From: Acidimicrobiaceae bacterium
Lineage (GTDB): Bacteria > Actinomycetota > Acidimicrobiia > Acidimicrobiales > RAAP-2
DNA: 64,000 nt
NCBI GenBank assembly: GCA_027306605.1
Contig: DAHUZK010000011.1
Coordinates: 1 to 64,000 of the forward strand
Direction of reading: 5' to 3'
The notes under the pieces were generated by a model. It did not search any database. It saw only the letters and a list, made by a program, of their open reading frames with translations, and was not told where the DNA came from. How positions within the stretch are numbered: the stretch's first letter is position 1; each line of letters starts with the position of its first letter. The position numbers were made by a program, and so were the translations under genes. This document shows positions 17,531 to 26,557 of the stretch, one piece after another.

Positions 17531-19265
17531 CGCGGGTCGGATGCGTGCATCGGCACGTGTCCGCACCCGACCGAAGAGGCGAGCACGGTCGTCTTCGGCT
17601 TGGCTCCTGGTGGGCGGACTCCTCGCCGCGGCCGCCGTGGCAGCGGTCGTCGGCATGAGGACGGAGCAGGCTCCGTCCCGCTCCGAGACACTGTTGCCTT
17701 CGCTGGCGTCCCCGATCGAGCCGGCGCCGAGCGTCGGCGGCCGGCCTCCGGTGCAAGGACCCCTTGGCGCTCCCGGTGGCCCCTTTCTGTACGACGACGC
17801 TGGGCGCGTCGTCTTCCTCCGCGGCGTCAACGTGGTCTACAAGCATCCGCCCTACGAGGTCTTTCCGGACCCGGGAAAGGCCTGGAATTTCGACGCGGCC
17901 GATGCCTCCCTGATGGCCCGCTTGGGCTTCAACGTGGTCAGACTGGGGATGACCTGGCGTGGGCTCGAACCTGGCACGGCGCCGGCGAACGACCCCGCCA
18001 TCTGCCGCAAGGGTCCGCCCGGTGACCCGCATCAATTCGATCAGGCTGTGCTCGACCGCTACCTCGCGAGGCTGAAGCAGACCGTTGATCTACTCGGCCG
18101 CTACCACATCTTCACGATCCTCGACATGCACCAGGACGTCTACAACGAGATGTTCGACGGCGAAGGTGCACCCAACTGGGCGGTCTGCACCGATGGGGTC
18201 CCCAGCGTGGATCCGCCTGGTCGCTGGTCGCTGGAATACGCGACAGCCGCAGCCGGCATCGCCTACCGCCATTTCTGGGACAACGACGTGGTCGGCAACC
18301 TGCAGGGGCAGTACGACCTGACCTGGGGCAAGGTGGCCGAATACTTCCACCACGATCCCTGGGTGGCCGGCTACGACCCCTTCAACGAGCCCTTCTCCGC
18401 CTCCCTGGTGCGATTGGGCGACGAGCACTTCGATGCCCAGCTCCAGTGCTTCTACACCGGGCGGGCGCATCCCAGCCGGGCCAAGAACGGGATCCTCCTG
18501 CAATGCCCGGCCTCGGACCCTTCCGAAGGCGTGATTCCGACGATCCTGGCCGGCGATCCCGGACACTTGGTCTTCGACGAGCCCGACAACTTCGCCAGCC
18601 GTGGCTTTCCCACCTTCCTCGGGCCGATGGACTTCCCCCGCCTCGTCTACAACGTCCACATCTACTGCGGTGCCCGCAGCCCCAAGACCGGCAATCCGAC
18701 CGACCTCGGGGCCTGCGTCTCCCAGGAGGTCCGTTCCCTGACCCTCAGGGCCGAGGACCGGCCGGAGATGACCTCACCGGCCCAACCCGGAGGCCCGCCG
18801 TGGTTCGTCAGCGAGTTCGGCGCCACCTCCGAACCTTCGCTGGTGGCCACATTCGCCGCTCAGGCGAACGCGCATCTCGTGGGGTGGGCCTTCTGGTCCT
18901 GGCGGTACTACGCCGATCCGACCGGCAGCGCGGCCGAGTCGTTGCTCATGGCTGACGGGAGGCTCCGATCGACGGCGCGGGCCTTGTCGCAGACCTATCC
19001 GGAGGCTGTCGCCGGTCGACCGACCTCGATCTCCTTCGACGAGGCGACGGGGGCCTTCCGGCTCCGCTACGTCCCGGATCGTTCCATCCGTTCCCCGACG
19101 GTGGTCGTCGTGCCGACCGGAGTCCACTATCCCGCGGGCTACTGCGCCAGCGTCGCGGGGGGGAGAGTCGTGTCGGGATCCAACAGCGAGCTGCTCGTCG
19201 TGCGCAACGCACCCGGTGCCGCGACCGTCCAGGTGAGCGTCTCGGCCGGTCCGTGTCGCGGCTGA
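17508..19265 (+). CDS. glycoside hydrolase family 5, endoglycoceramidase-like, secreted/anchored
   Basis: FLRGVNVVYKHPPYEV ... LGFNVVRLGMTWRGLEP ... DMHQDVYNEMF ... GYDPFNEPF (acid/base) ... FVSEFGAT (nucleophile); N-terminal TM. Confidence 0.88.
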   Translation: MTKPACPDAGRMRASARVRTRPKRRARSSSAWLLVGGLLAAAAVAAVVGMRTEQAPSRSETLLPSLASPIEPAPSVGGRPPVQGPLGAPGGPFLYDDAGRVVFLRGVNVVYKHPPYEVFPDPGKAWNFDAADASLMARLGFNVVRLGMTWRGLEPGTAPANDPAICRKGPPGDPHQFDQAVLDRYLARLKQTVDLLGRYHIFTILDMHQDVYNEMFDGEGAPNWAVCTDGVPSVDPPGRWSLEYATAAAGIAYRHFWDNDVVGNLQGQYDLTWGKVAEYFHHDPWVAGYDPFNEPFSASLVRLGDEHFDAQLQCFYTGRAHPSRAKNGILLQCPASDPSEGVIPTILAGDPGHLVFDEPDNFASRGFPTFLGPMDFPRLVYNVHIYCGARSPKTGNPTDLGACVSQEVRSLTLRAEDRPEMTSPAQPGGPPWFVSEFGATSEPSLVATFAAQANAHLVGWAFWSWRYYADPTGSAAESLLMADGRLRSTARALSQTYPEAVAGRPTSISFDEATGAFRLRYVPDRSIRSPTVVVVPTGVHYPAGYCASVAGGRVVSGSNSELLVVRNAPGAATVQVSVSAGPCRG

Positions 19266-19277
19266 GACCCGAGGCTC

Positions 19278-19466
19278 TCATCTGAGCTGCAGGACGTGAT
19301 AGACGACGAAGGCCGGCCACACGACCGACTTCATGATCGCCAGCAGCACCAGCCAGAACGTCCCGGAGTGGGTGTGGATGTAATAGACGAGAGCTCCGAT
19401 GAAGCCGAGGAACCAGATCCCCCCCGCCCCACCGCCAGCCATCCTCTTGTTGCCTTCGTTCGCCAT
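19278..19466 (-). CDS. small membrane protein
   Basis: 62 aa with hydrophobic segments GGIWFLGFIGALVYYI and FWLVLLAIMKSVVWPAFVVYHVL. Confidence 0.6.
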   Translation of the reverse strand: MANEGNKRMAGGGAGGIWFLGFIGALVYYIHTHSGTFWLVLLAIMKSVVWPAFVVYHVLQLR

Positions 19467-19568
19467 GTGCCCTCCAGATGTCCTCTGGAAGGGTGGTCAC
19501 GTCCAGGGGTGCCGGGCCAGGGTCGAAGGTCACCAGTGACGGTCCGTCGAAGCGGGTCCGGCTCGGGC

Positions 19569-20159
19569 TCAGGCACCGACCGCGACGAGTCGCCACCATG
19601 CGGCGCCATCGCCGGGGTCGACGCGCCCGAGCACCCGTGGATCCTTCAGGACGTCGTCCCGGTGGAAACCGGGCACTGTTCTGTAACGGATCGTGCCGGG
19701 GACGCAGACCAATTCGAGCACACGCCAGAGCGACCGGGCGTAGAACTGCGCACCCCCCGGATCGGTCCATTCGTACACGCCGCGGTAGCGATCCAGTTCG
19801 TCGCGGTCCACCCAGAGCTTGGACACGAAGCCGGGAAAACCGAGGAACATCGGCGTGTTCAGGATGCACTCCCACAGGAACAGGTTGTGCCAGCGACCCC
19901 TGAGGAGCCGCAGCCGGAACTCGACGACCAAGAGGCACGGGTCCCGAGGCTGCGCGTGGTCGACGACTGTCTCCCTGAAGACCTGACCTGTGGTGCCGTC
20001 GCCGAAGTGCAAGCGCAGGCCGCAATTCCGTTTCGGTAGATGCATCTGCCGCCGGGCCATCAACCGTGCACTCCGCGCCACACTGTGTGCGGTGGCCCGG
20101 GCCGCGGTGGCAACGGGCAGCGCGTCGTGCGGATCGGCACTCGGGGCGAGAGGAGCCAT
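19569..20159 (-). CDS. hypothetical protein
   Basis: 196-aa ORF with protein-like composition; start uncertain. Confidence 0.6.
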   Translation of the reverse strand: MAPLAPSADPHDALPVATAARATAHSVARSARLMARRQMHLPKRNCGLRLHFGDGTTGQVFRETVVDHAQPRDPCLLVVEFRLRLLRGRWHNLFLWECILNTPMFLGFPGFVSKLWVDRDELDRYRGVYEWTDPGGAQFYARSLWRVLELVCVPGTIRYRTVPGFHRDDVLKDPRVLGRVDPGDGAAWWRLVAVGA

Positions 20160-20195
20160 GTACCCGGGTGTCCCGAGAGGTCCTGGGTTACCGCG

Positions 20196-20831
20196 TCAAC
20201 CGAAGCTCAGTCCGAGGATCCCCCCGAGCTCGCGCAGCGCGGCGTCAGGGTCGGCAACCTTGATCGTGTGCATGCCGAGGGCCCTGGCGGGTTTGAGGTT
20301 GACCCCGAGGTCGTCGAGAAACACAGCTTGCGCGGGGGAGACGCCGAGGGCCTCGCAGGCCAGCTCGTAGAAGCGCGGATCGGGCTTGCGCACGCCGAGG
20401 ACACGCGACTCGAGGACGGCGTCGAAGAGCGCGTAGACCTCGGCCACCTGTTCCGAGAGCCGGCGTTCGGTCGAGACGAAATTGTTCGTCAGGCACGCCG
20501 TCTTGTACGACCGGCCGCAGGCTTCGACGGCAGCGACCATACGCGGGCGGATGTCACCGGCCAGCATCTCGAGGATCCGGCGGCCGTCGATCTCGTGCCC
20601 CAGTTCCCGCGACTCGGCCGCCCACTGGGCCCCGAACGCTTCGAGGTCGATCTGACTGCGCTCCAGCCGCGCCCATGCGTTGTCGTCGGGATTGGTGGCG
20701 TTGACCTTCCGGATGAAGCCGGCCGGCAATCCGTGGGCCTCCTCGAAGTGCGCAAACGCCTCGAACGGGCTGGACGAGATCACGCCTCCGAAGTCGAAGA
20801 GGACAGCGCGGATGGCCGTGTCGTCGCGCAT
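20196..20831 (-). CDS. HAD-IA family hydrolase
   Basis: AVLFDFGGVI ... CLTNNF ... RKPDPRFY ... VFLDDLGVNLKPARALGMHTI. Confidence 0.9.
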   Translation of the reverse strand: MRDDTAIRAVLFDFGGVISSSPFEAFAHFEEAHGLPAGFIRKVNATNPDDNAWARLERSQIDLEAFGAQWAAESRELGHEIDGRRILEMLAGDIRPRMVAAVEACGRSYKTACLTNNFVSTERRLSEQVAEVYALFDAVLESRVLGVRKPDPRFYELACEALGVSPAQAVFLDDLGVNLKPARALGMHTIKVADPDAALRELGGILGLSFG

Positions 20832-21577
20832 CAGCTCGCGGTGAGCCCGTTGTCGATGGTGTAGACGGCTCCGGTGACCGAGCGAGCTTCGTCCGAGGCG
20901 AGGAATGCGAACAACGCCGCCACCTCCTCGGGCTCGGCCAGTCCGCGCAGGCCGCCCATGCGCCCGGCCAGGTCCGCATCCATGTCCGCCGGGAAGCCGG
21001 CGTTGGCGGCGATGTCGGTGTTGGTCCCGGCGGGTGCGATGGCGTTGACCCGCAGGGGTGACTTGAGGTACTCGACGGCCAGCGAACGCGTGAGCTGGAT
21101 CACGCCTCCCTTGCTCATGCAGTACGCGGCCGAATAGGGGATACCTTGGATCCCGGCGTTCGAGGCGATGTTCACGATGTTCCCACCGTGCTCGAGCAGA
21201 TGGGGGATGGCGGCCTGCGCCAGGTAGAAATATGCATCGAGGTTGACCGCCATCAGTCGGCGGTAGCGCTCACGCGACATCTCGGGAGTGTGTGCCGCGG
21301 CGTAGATGCCCGCGACGTTGCCGAGGACGTCGAGCCGCCCGAGTCGTGAGATGCACGCGCTCACCGCGGCCGGACAGGCATCCGCCTCTGCCAGGTCGGC
21401 CCGATAGGTGATCAGCATGCCCGAAGCTGCCTTGCTCGTCTCGACGAGGCCTTCGTGATCGACGTCGACGCCGAAGACGGTGGCGCCTCCGTCCGCCAGT
21501 CGCAGGGCGATGGCACGACCGATGCCGGCGCCCGCGCCGGTGACGAGCGCAACGCGGCCGTCGAATCTGCCGGGCAC
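20831..21577 (-). CDS. SDR family oxidoreductase
   Basis: VALVTGAGAGIGRAIALRLA ... NVAGIY ... YSAAYCMSKGG. Confidence 0.9.
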   Translation of the reverse strand: MPGRFDGRVALVTGAGAGIGRAIALRLADGGATVFGVDVDHEGLVETSKAASGMLITYRADLAEADACPAAVSACISRLGRLDVLGNVAGIYAAAHTPEMSRERYRRLMAVNLDAYFYLAQAAIPHLLEHGGNIVNIASNAGIQGIPYSAAYCMSKGGVIQLTRSLAVEYLKSPLRVNAIAPAGTNTDIAANAGFPADMDADLAGRMGGLRGLAEPEEVAALFAFLASDEARSVTGAVYTIDNGLTAS

Positions 21578-21664
21578 AGGCGCAATGTAGCACCGTGAGG
21601 TGCAGACGCATTGACGGCCCGGGCTCCTGGAACCCGCGGATCGGGTGCTGCCGTCGTCCGTGCG

Positions 21665-22468
21665 TCAGACGAAATCGGATCCTCCGTCGACGTTGACGCA
21701 GGCACCGGTGACGTAACCGTTGCGCTGCGAGACGAGGTAGGCCGTCAGCGAGGCGACCTCGTCGGGGAGGCCTGCCCGGCCGAGGTCGGCCGGCTGGTGG
21801 AACGTCTGGTCGATCCAGCGCATCACGTCGTACGGATCGCCGGCGTCGAGGCCCTCGGTGGCGAAGACGTCCTTGAGGTTCTCCGTGAAGCTGGCCGTGA
21901 CGATGGAACCGGGACAGACCGCATTGACGAGGATGCCGTCCGGTGCGAGCGACTTGGCGAGGTTCTTGGCCACGCTCGTCAAGGCCGCCTTCGATGCCGT
22001 GTAGGCGACGAGGATCGGGCTCTGGCGCTGGATCGAGTGTGCGGAGAACATGGCCACGCGAGCCCAGGACGCAGCGCGCAGGAGGGGGAGCGCGGCGCGT
22101 ACGGCGCGCACGGCTGACATGGTGCCCAGAGCGAAGGCCTCCTCCCAGTCGGCGTCGTCGAGTTGCTCGAAGCGGCCTGCCCCCGGCCCGATCGTGTGCA
22201 CCAGTACGTTCAGCGAGCCCCAGCGGTCGCCGATCTCGGCGAAGGCGGCAGCGATCGAGGCCGGGTCCCGCATGTCGACACCGAGGCCGACGGCGTCGGG
22301 ACTTCCGGCTGCTCGCAGGGCGTCGACCGTCTCGTCCAGGGCTTCGCGCCCGCGTGCCATCACCGCGACCCGCGCCCCCTCCGCGGCCAGCACCTCGGCC
22401 ACGGCCCGGCCCATTCCCTTGCTGCCGCCGGTCACGGCAGTGGCGGCGCCGGTCAGCCCCAGGTCCAT
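21665..22468 (-). CDS. SDR family oxidoreductase
   Basis: AAVTGGSKGMGRAVAEVLA ... VAYTASKAAL ... VNVDGGSDFV. Confidence 0.9.
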   Translation of the reverse strand: MDLGLTGAATAVTGGSKGMGRAVAEVLAAEGARVAVMARGREALDETVDALRAAGSPDAVGLGVDMRDPASIAAAFAEIGDRWGSLNVLVHTIGPGAGRFEQLDDADWEEAFALGTMSAVRAVRAALPLLRAASWARVAMFSAHSIQRQSPILVAYTASKAALTSVAKNLAKSLAPDGILVNAVCPGSIVTASFTENLKDVFATEGLDAGDPYDVMRWIDQTFHQPADLGRAGLPDEVASLTAYLVSQRNGYVTGACVNVDGGSDFV

Positions 22469-22504
22469 GTGGTCCTCCTTCGTCGTGGGTCCCGTGGGGT
22501 CCCG

Positions 22505-23650
22505 CTACGCCACGGCTTCGTACGAGTCGAGGTACGGCGCGAATCGCCGCCGGACCCGGTCGGCGTCGAGGCCGAAGTCCGCGAGGTCGTACCTGTGTTG
22601 CCCGTGCGAGCCCGGCGTATGGCCCGTCGCCCATCGCGTGACGGCCCTCCTGGACGCGTCGGGGAAGCCGATGTCGATGTGCTCGAGGGCCTCGCCGAGG
22701 GCGCCGACCGGGTCGACCTGGAGGTGGGCGAAGGCGACGTCGGCGAACCGTTCGTCACCGACCCGCGAACGGAAGTCCATGGCCCGGGACACTGCGAGCC
22801 ACCAGCGGTCGAGCTGCTCGGCTCCGAGCTCGACGGCATCGTCGCGTTCGCTGCTCCAACTGCGCGTGTAGTGGATCAGGCTGCACACCGATCCGAGCAC
22901 CTTTGCGGGGTCCCGGTGGCTCCAGAGGAACCTGGCGTTCGGGTAGGCCTCGAGCAGAGCGTCGAGGGCGAACATGTGTACCGGGGTCTTCAGGTGCCAG
23001 AGCGTCGGTGGACAATGCCACTGCAGGAGCCGGAGGACGCGACGGTGGTAGAGATAGGTGGCGCGCATGTCGCAGTCCGTCACCCATGCGAGGTACGACG
23101 GCACCCGGCCGAATCCGTCGAAGTGCACGGTCCGGAAGCTCATGCCGAGGAGATCCTGGCACTCAGTGGCCGTGGTGGCCTCTTGGTGGTGCATGCCTCG
23201 CATGAGCGGGAACATCTCGTACATCATGGCGAGCCCCGCTTCGGCCTCGGCGATGCGGGGATCCGTGCGTTCGGTGGCCGCTTCGGGCGGCGGACACGGC
23301 GACGAGGACTCCCACATCCGCAAGGATCGGAACTGCGGGTCCGCCGCCACCAGCTGGCTGAGCGCCGTCGTCCCGGTTCGCGGGAGCCCGATCACGAAGA
23401 CGGGACCGTCGATCTCCTGCCTTTCGATCTCGGGATGCCTGCGGTAGGTGTCCTCGATCTGCAGCCGAGAGGCCAGCAGGCTCGTCAGCCGGATCCGCTG
23501 CATCACTTCGCCCGTCTCCGTGAGCTCCGCCTCTTCGTTGAACGATTGCACCAGGCGCCCGAGACCCTCGCGGAAGTCCGTCGCGCCGAAGTCGATCAGC
23601 CCGGTCTGGACACGGGCGTCACGTTCGATCTCGTCGGCGTCCAGTGTCAT
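22505..23650 (-). CDS. sulfotransferase family protein
   Basis: GPVFVIGLPRTGTTALSQLVAADP (5'-PSB loop) ... ARFLWSHRDPAKVLGSVCSL. Confidence 0.88.
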   Translation of the reverse strand: MTLDADEIERDARVQTGLIDFGATDFREGLGRLVQSFNEEAELTETGEVMQRIRLTSLLASRLQIEDTYRRHPEIERQEIDGPVFVIGLPRTGTTALSQLVAADPQFRSLRMWESSSPCPPPEAATERTDPRIAEAEAGLAMMYEMFPLMRGMHHQEATTATECQDLLGMSFRTVHFDGFGRVPSYLAWVTDCDMRATYLYHRRVLRLLQWHCPPTLWHLKTPVHMFALDALLEAYPNARFLWSHRDPAKVLGSVCSLIHYTRSWSSERDDAVELGAEQLDRWWLAVSRAMDFRSRVGDERFADVAFAHLQVDPVGALGEALEHIDIGFPDASRRAVTRWATGHTPGSHGQHRYDLADFGLDADRVRRRFAPYLDSYEAVA

Positions 23651-24873
23651 CGGGCAAACCTCCTGCTGACGGCGAGCCGCCGTGCGGCGATCACAGCCCG
23701 GCGCTCTTCCGGAGTGACCCGGTGCGTTCCGGCAGGCAGGACTGCATCGACATCGCCGAACGCGACGACGCGGGTCGCGGGTATCGGCGCGGACTCGGTT
23801 CGGACGCAGCGCAGGATCACCGGGCCCGCACCGTGCCCCGCGGTGTCCAGCCAGTTGGCGACGCCCGGATCGTCGTGGGCCACGACTGCCCGGACCACAC
23901 CGTCGTCGTCCACCGCGGCCTGATGTCCGTTGATGCTGCTCTGATGGCGCGCGTAGTCGATCGTCTCCCACCAGGGGTTGCCGAGCGAGAAGCTCCAATA
24001 GAGACCCTGCGGCGGTCTCACCTCGATGATGAGCGCCTCGTCGGGTTCCAGCTGCCAGGAGCCGATGACCGGTCGGTTCTCGGCCGCCGCCCCCATTGCC
24101 GTTCCGTCCAGAGGGGGGAGGAAGGTGTTCGGCGTCTCGGGGCGCGCGAATTGGAGGAAGAATTCCAGGTTGGCCAGGACGAAGTCGCCCAGGGCAACGA
24201 GCTGGCGGGCGACGACGGCCCGCGGGTCGACGGGCGGGCGGTCAGGCGTCGTCGAAGCGGCACCGATGCGCTCGATGGAGAGGGTCGACGCTTCCTCGGT
24301 GTCCCAGTCGTAGAAGAAATGGCGCACGACGAGGCCGGTGGCGTCACCGGCGATCGGCAGCCAGTTCCCGTCGTGGGCCTGCTCGGAGAGGACGAGCTCG
24401 ACCTCTCCGTTCGGTCCGAGGTCGAGCTCGTCGAGCAGCACATTGGCGGACGAGGCCATGCCTGCCATGGACTGCAGCCCGACGTAGCGGGCCGAACCGC
24501 GGGAGCCCCAGAGCCGGTAGCTCTCGCCGCCTCGCAGCGGCGCTCCCGTATAGATGCAGTCGGGGCAGTCCATGCCCCACTTGTAGACGGCATCGACACC
24601 GGACGGCTTGACGTCCAGCACCGGATCGGCCTCGGCGCGCAGGCCCTGGTCGATGCCGGTGCCCAGGAGGACCAGCAGGTGCCGGAACCCTGCCGCCACG
24701 TCGACCGGGCTGCGCGCCGTCTCGTCGGACAGCACGACGTCGGCCGACCTGCGCAGGGCGTCGAGGAGGTGCGACCAGGCCCGTCCCGACAGGAGATCGT
24801 CGGCCGCCGCATCGCCGGCGCGCGCGGCCTCGCTCACCGAGTGGGGCATCCACGACGGGTTGACGAACGTCAT
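23647..24873 (-). CDS. DUF1214-like protein
   Basis: SYRLWGSRGSARYVGLQS ... PPQGLYWSFSLGNPWWETIDYARHQSSINGHQA; ATGA overlaps with both neighbours. Confidence 0.65.
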   Translation of the reverse strand: MTFVNPSWMPHSVSEAARAGDAAADDLLSGRAWSHLLDALRRSADVVLSDETARSPVDVAAGFRHLLVLLGTGIDQGLRAEADPVLDVKPSGVDAVYKWGMDCPDCIYTGAPLRGGESYRLWGSRGSARYVGLQSMAGMASSANVLLDELDLGPNGEVELVLSEQAHDGNWLPIAGDATGLVVRHFFYDWDTEEASTLSIERIGAASTTPDRPPVDPRAVVARQLVALGDFVLANLEFFLQFARPETPNTFLPPLDGTAMGAAAENRPVIGSWQLEPDEALIIEVRPPQGLYWSFSLGNPWWETIDYARHQSSINGHQAAVDDDGVVRAVVAHDDPGVANWLDTAGHGAGPVILRCVRTESAPIPATRVVAFGDVDAVLPAGTHRVTPEERRAVIAARRLAVSRRFAR

Positions 24874-26336
24874 CCGCCCGTGAAGACGCTCGGATGGGGC
24901 CGCGCCGGGGGCGTGCGGAAGAACGGCCTCACGTGGGCCTCCATCATCTCGTCGATCGCCGGCGCTGCCTGGGGATCGGCTACCAGGTTGCGATCCTCGT
25001 GCGGATCTTCCGCCAGGTCGAACAGCTGGCACGGTGTGCCGGCGTCCTCGTCGACGACGAGCTTGTACCGGTCGGTTTCGAAGGCGGCGAAGCCCCAGTT
25101 CTCGCTGACCGCCACGATGCGGTCCGTGTCGGCCCCGCCGCACACCGTTCCCAGGAGCGATCGCCCCTCGCTGCCGGGCACCGCGGGCGCTCCGGCGATC
25201 TCGCGAACCGTTGCCGGCACGTCGAGGTGCTCGACCAGCGAGTCGACCACGGCCGCCGTGCATCCTCCTGGCGGTCGGATCACGAGGGGCACGCGCACCG
25301 CTGGTTCGTAGAGGACGCACTTGGACATGAGACCGTGGCTTCCCGCCATCTCGCCGTGATCGCTCGTGTAGATCACCCATGTCTCGTCCGCGACGCCTTT
25401 CCGCGCCAGGGCATCGACGATCAGCCCGACTGCGTGGTCGATGACAGAGATGTCGGCGGCGTAAGCACGCCGCATCCCACGGATGGCGTCCTCGGTCATC
25501 GTCTCGGAGTCCGAGAGCGACAGGAAGGCGTCGAGAAGCGCGCCGTAGCGACCGGTGCCTTCGACCACGGGCCGGGTCGTCGACGTCGGCATCGAGATGT
25601 CGACGTCGCGGTAGCGTCGACGCGCCTCTTCCGGAGCATCCCACGGGTCGTGGGGCCCGGGAAAACCGACGAAGAGGAAGAACGGTTCGGGGCGGCCGTA
25701 CGACTCGATCCACCGCACGGCCTGCTGGCCGTGCCAGGTGTCGACGTAGGCGTGCAGCGGCAAGGGCACCGGTGTGGAATCCCACATGGGTACGCACTTC
25801 GTGGCGTTCTGCCCGTCCTCGTTCTCGCCCTGGTAGCTCCGGTCGGCGATGTGTCTCCTGTAGGCCTCGAGCAACCCCTCCTGTTCGAGGTGATCGCTGT
25901 AGCGCGTCGAGACCTTCGGCATGAACTTGTCGCCCGTCTCGAAGACCTCGGCGAACCCGAGGGCCACGAGCCGGCCCGCCATGTCGTCCACGTGCGCCAC
26001 CGGCAGGTTCTCGTCGAGGTACAGGTGTGCCTTGCCCAGGAGCGCCGTGTGGTAGCCCGCTTCACGGAGCGATCGGGCGTAGGTGGGGCTTTCCGGCGCG
26101 ATCTCCTCCCAGTTGGTGAAGACGCCGTGATCGCGGACGTAGCGCTCGGTCATGAACGAGGCGCGCGCCGGCATGCAGAGCGGTCCCTGGCACGAGACCC
26201 TCGAGAACCGCACCCCCTCCGAGGCCAGCGCGTCCAGCGAGGGTGTCAGCACAGACGGATCCCCGGCGCATCCCATCATGTCGGCGCGGTGCTGGTCCGA
26301 CATGACGAGCACGATGTTCGGTGATCCGGTGTTCAT
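24870..26336 (-). CDS. sulfatase (alkaline phosphatase superfamily)
   Basis: PNIVLVMSDQHRADMMGCAG ... CMPARASFMT (C-x-P-x-R) ... YTSDHGEMAGSHGLM. Confidence 0.92.
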   Translation of the reverse strand: MNTGSPNIVLVMSDQHRADMMGCAGDPSVLTPSLDALASEGVRFSRVSCQGPLCMPARASFMTERYVRDHGVFTNWEEIAPESPTYARSLREAGYHTALLGKAHLYLDENLPVAHVDDMAGRLVALGFAEVFETGDKFMPKVSTRYSDHLEQEGLLEAYRRHIADRSYQGENEDGQNATKCVPMWDSTPVPLPLHAYVDTWHGQQAVRWIESYGRPEPFFLFVGFPGPHDPWDAPEEARRRYRDVDISMPTSTTRPVVEGTGRYGALLDAFLSLSDSETMTEDAIRGMRRAYAADISVIDHAVGLIVDALARKGVADETWVIYTSDHGEMAGSHGLMSKCVLYEPAVRVPLVIRPPGGCTAAVVDSLVEHLDVPATVREIAGAPAVPGSEGRSLLGTVCGGADTDRIVAVSENWGFAAFETDRYKLVVDEDAGTPCQLFDLAEDPHEDRNLVADPQAAPAIDEMMEAHVRPFFRTPPARPHPSVFTGG

Positions 26337-26557
26337 GGGAGGCCGATCATCGCACCTCTGTTGCAAGGGATCGAGCGGACGTCGGTCGGCGGCCGGGCGT
26401 GGCGTAATTCCTGCTCAGGAGCTCGGTGGCCGCCACCGATCCGGACCGGGCGGCGCCGGGCCCGTCCCCGGTGCGGCGGCTCCGCCGAACGGTCGATGGA
26501 CAACGTTGAGCAAAAGCCCCTTGTGAGCAGGTCGATTTCTGCCGAAGACACGGGGCG

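Noticed and set aside
20831-22468. Two adjacent SDR genes as a recent tandem duplication
   Set aside because: The proteins differ strongly outside the common SDR motifs, so no evidence of recent duplication.
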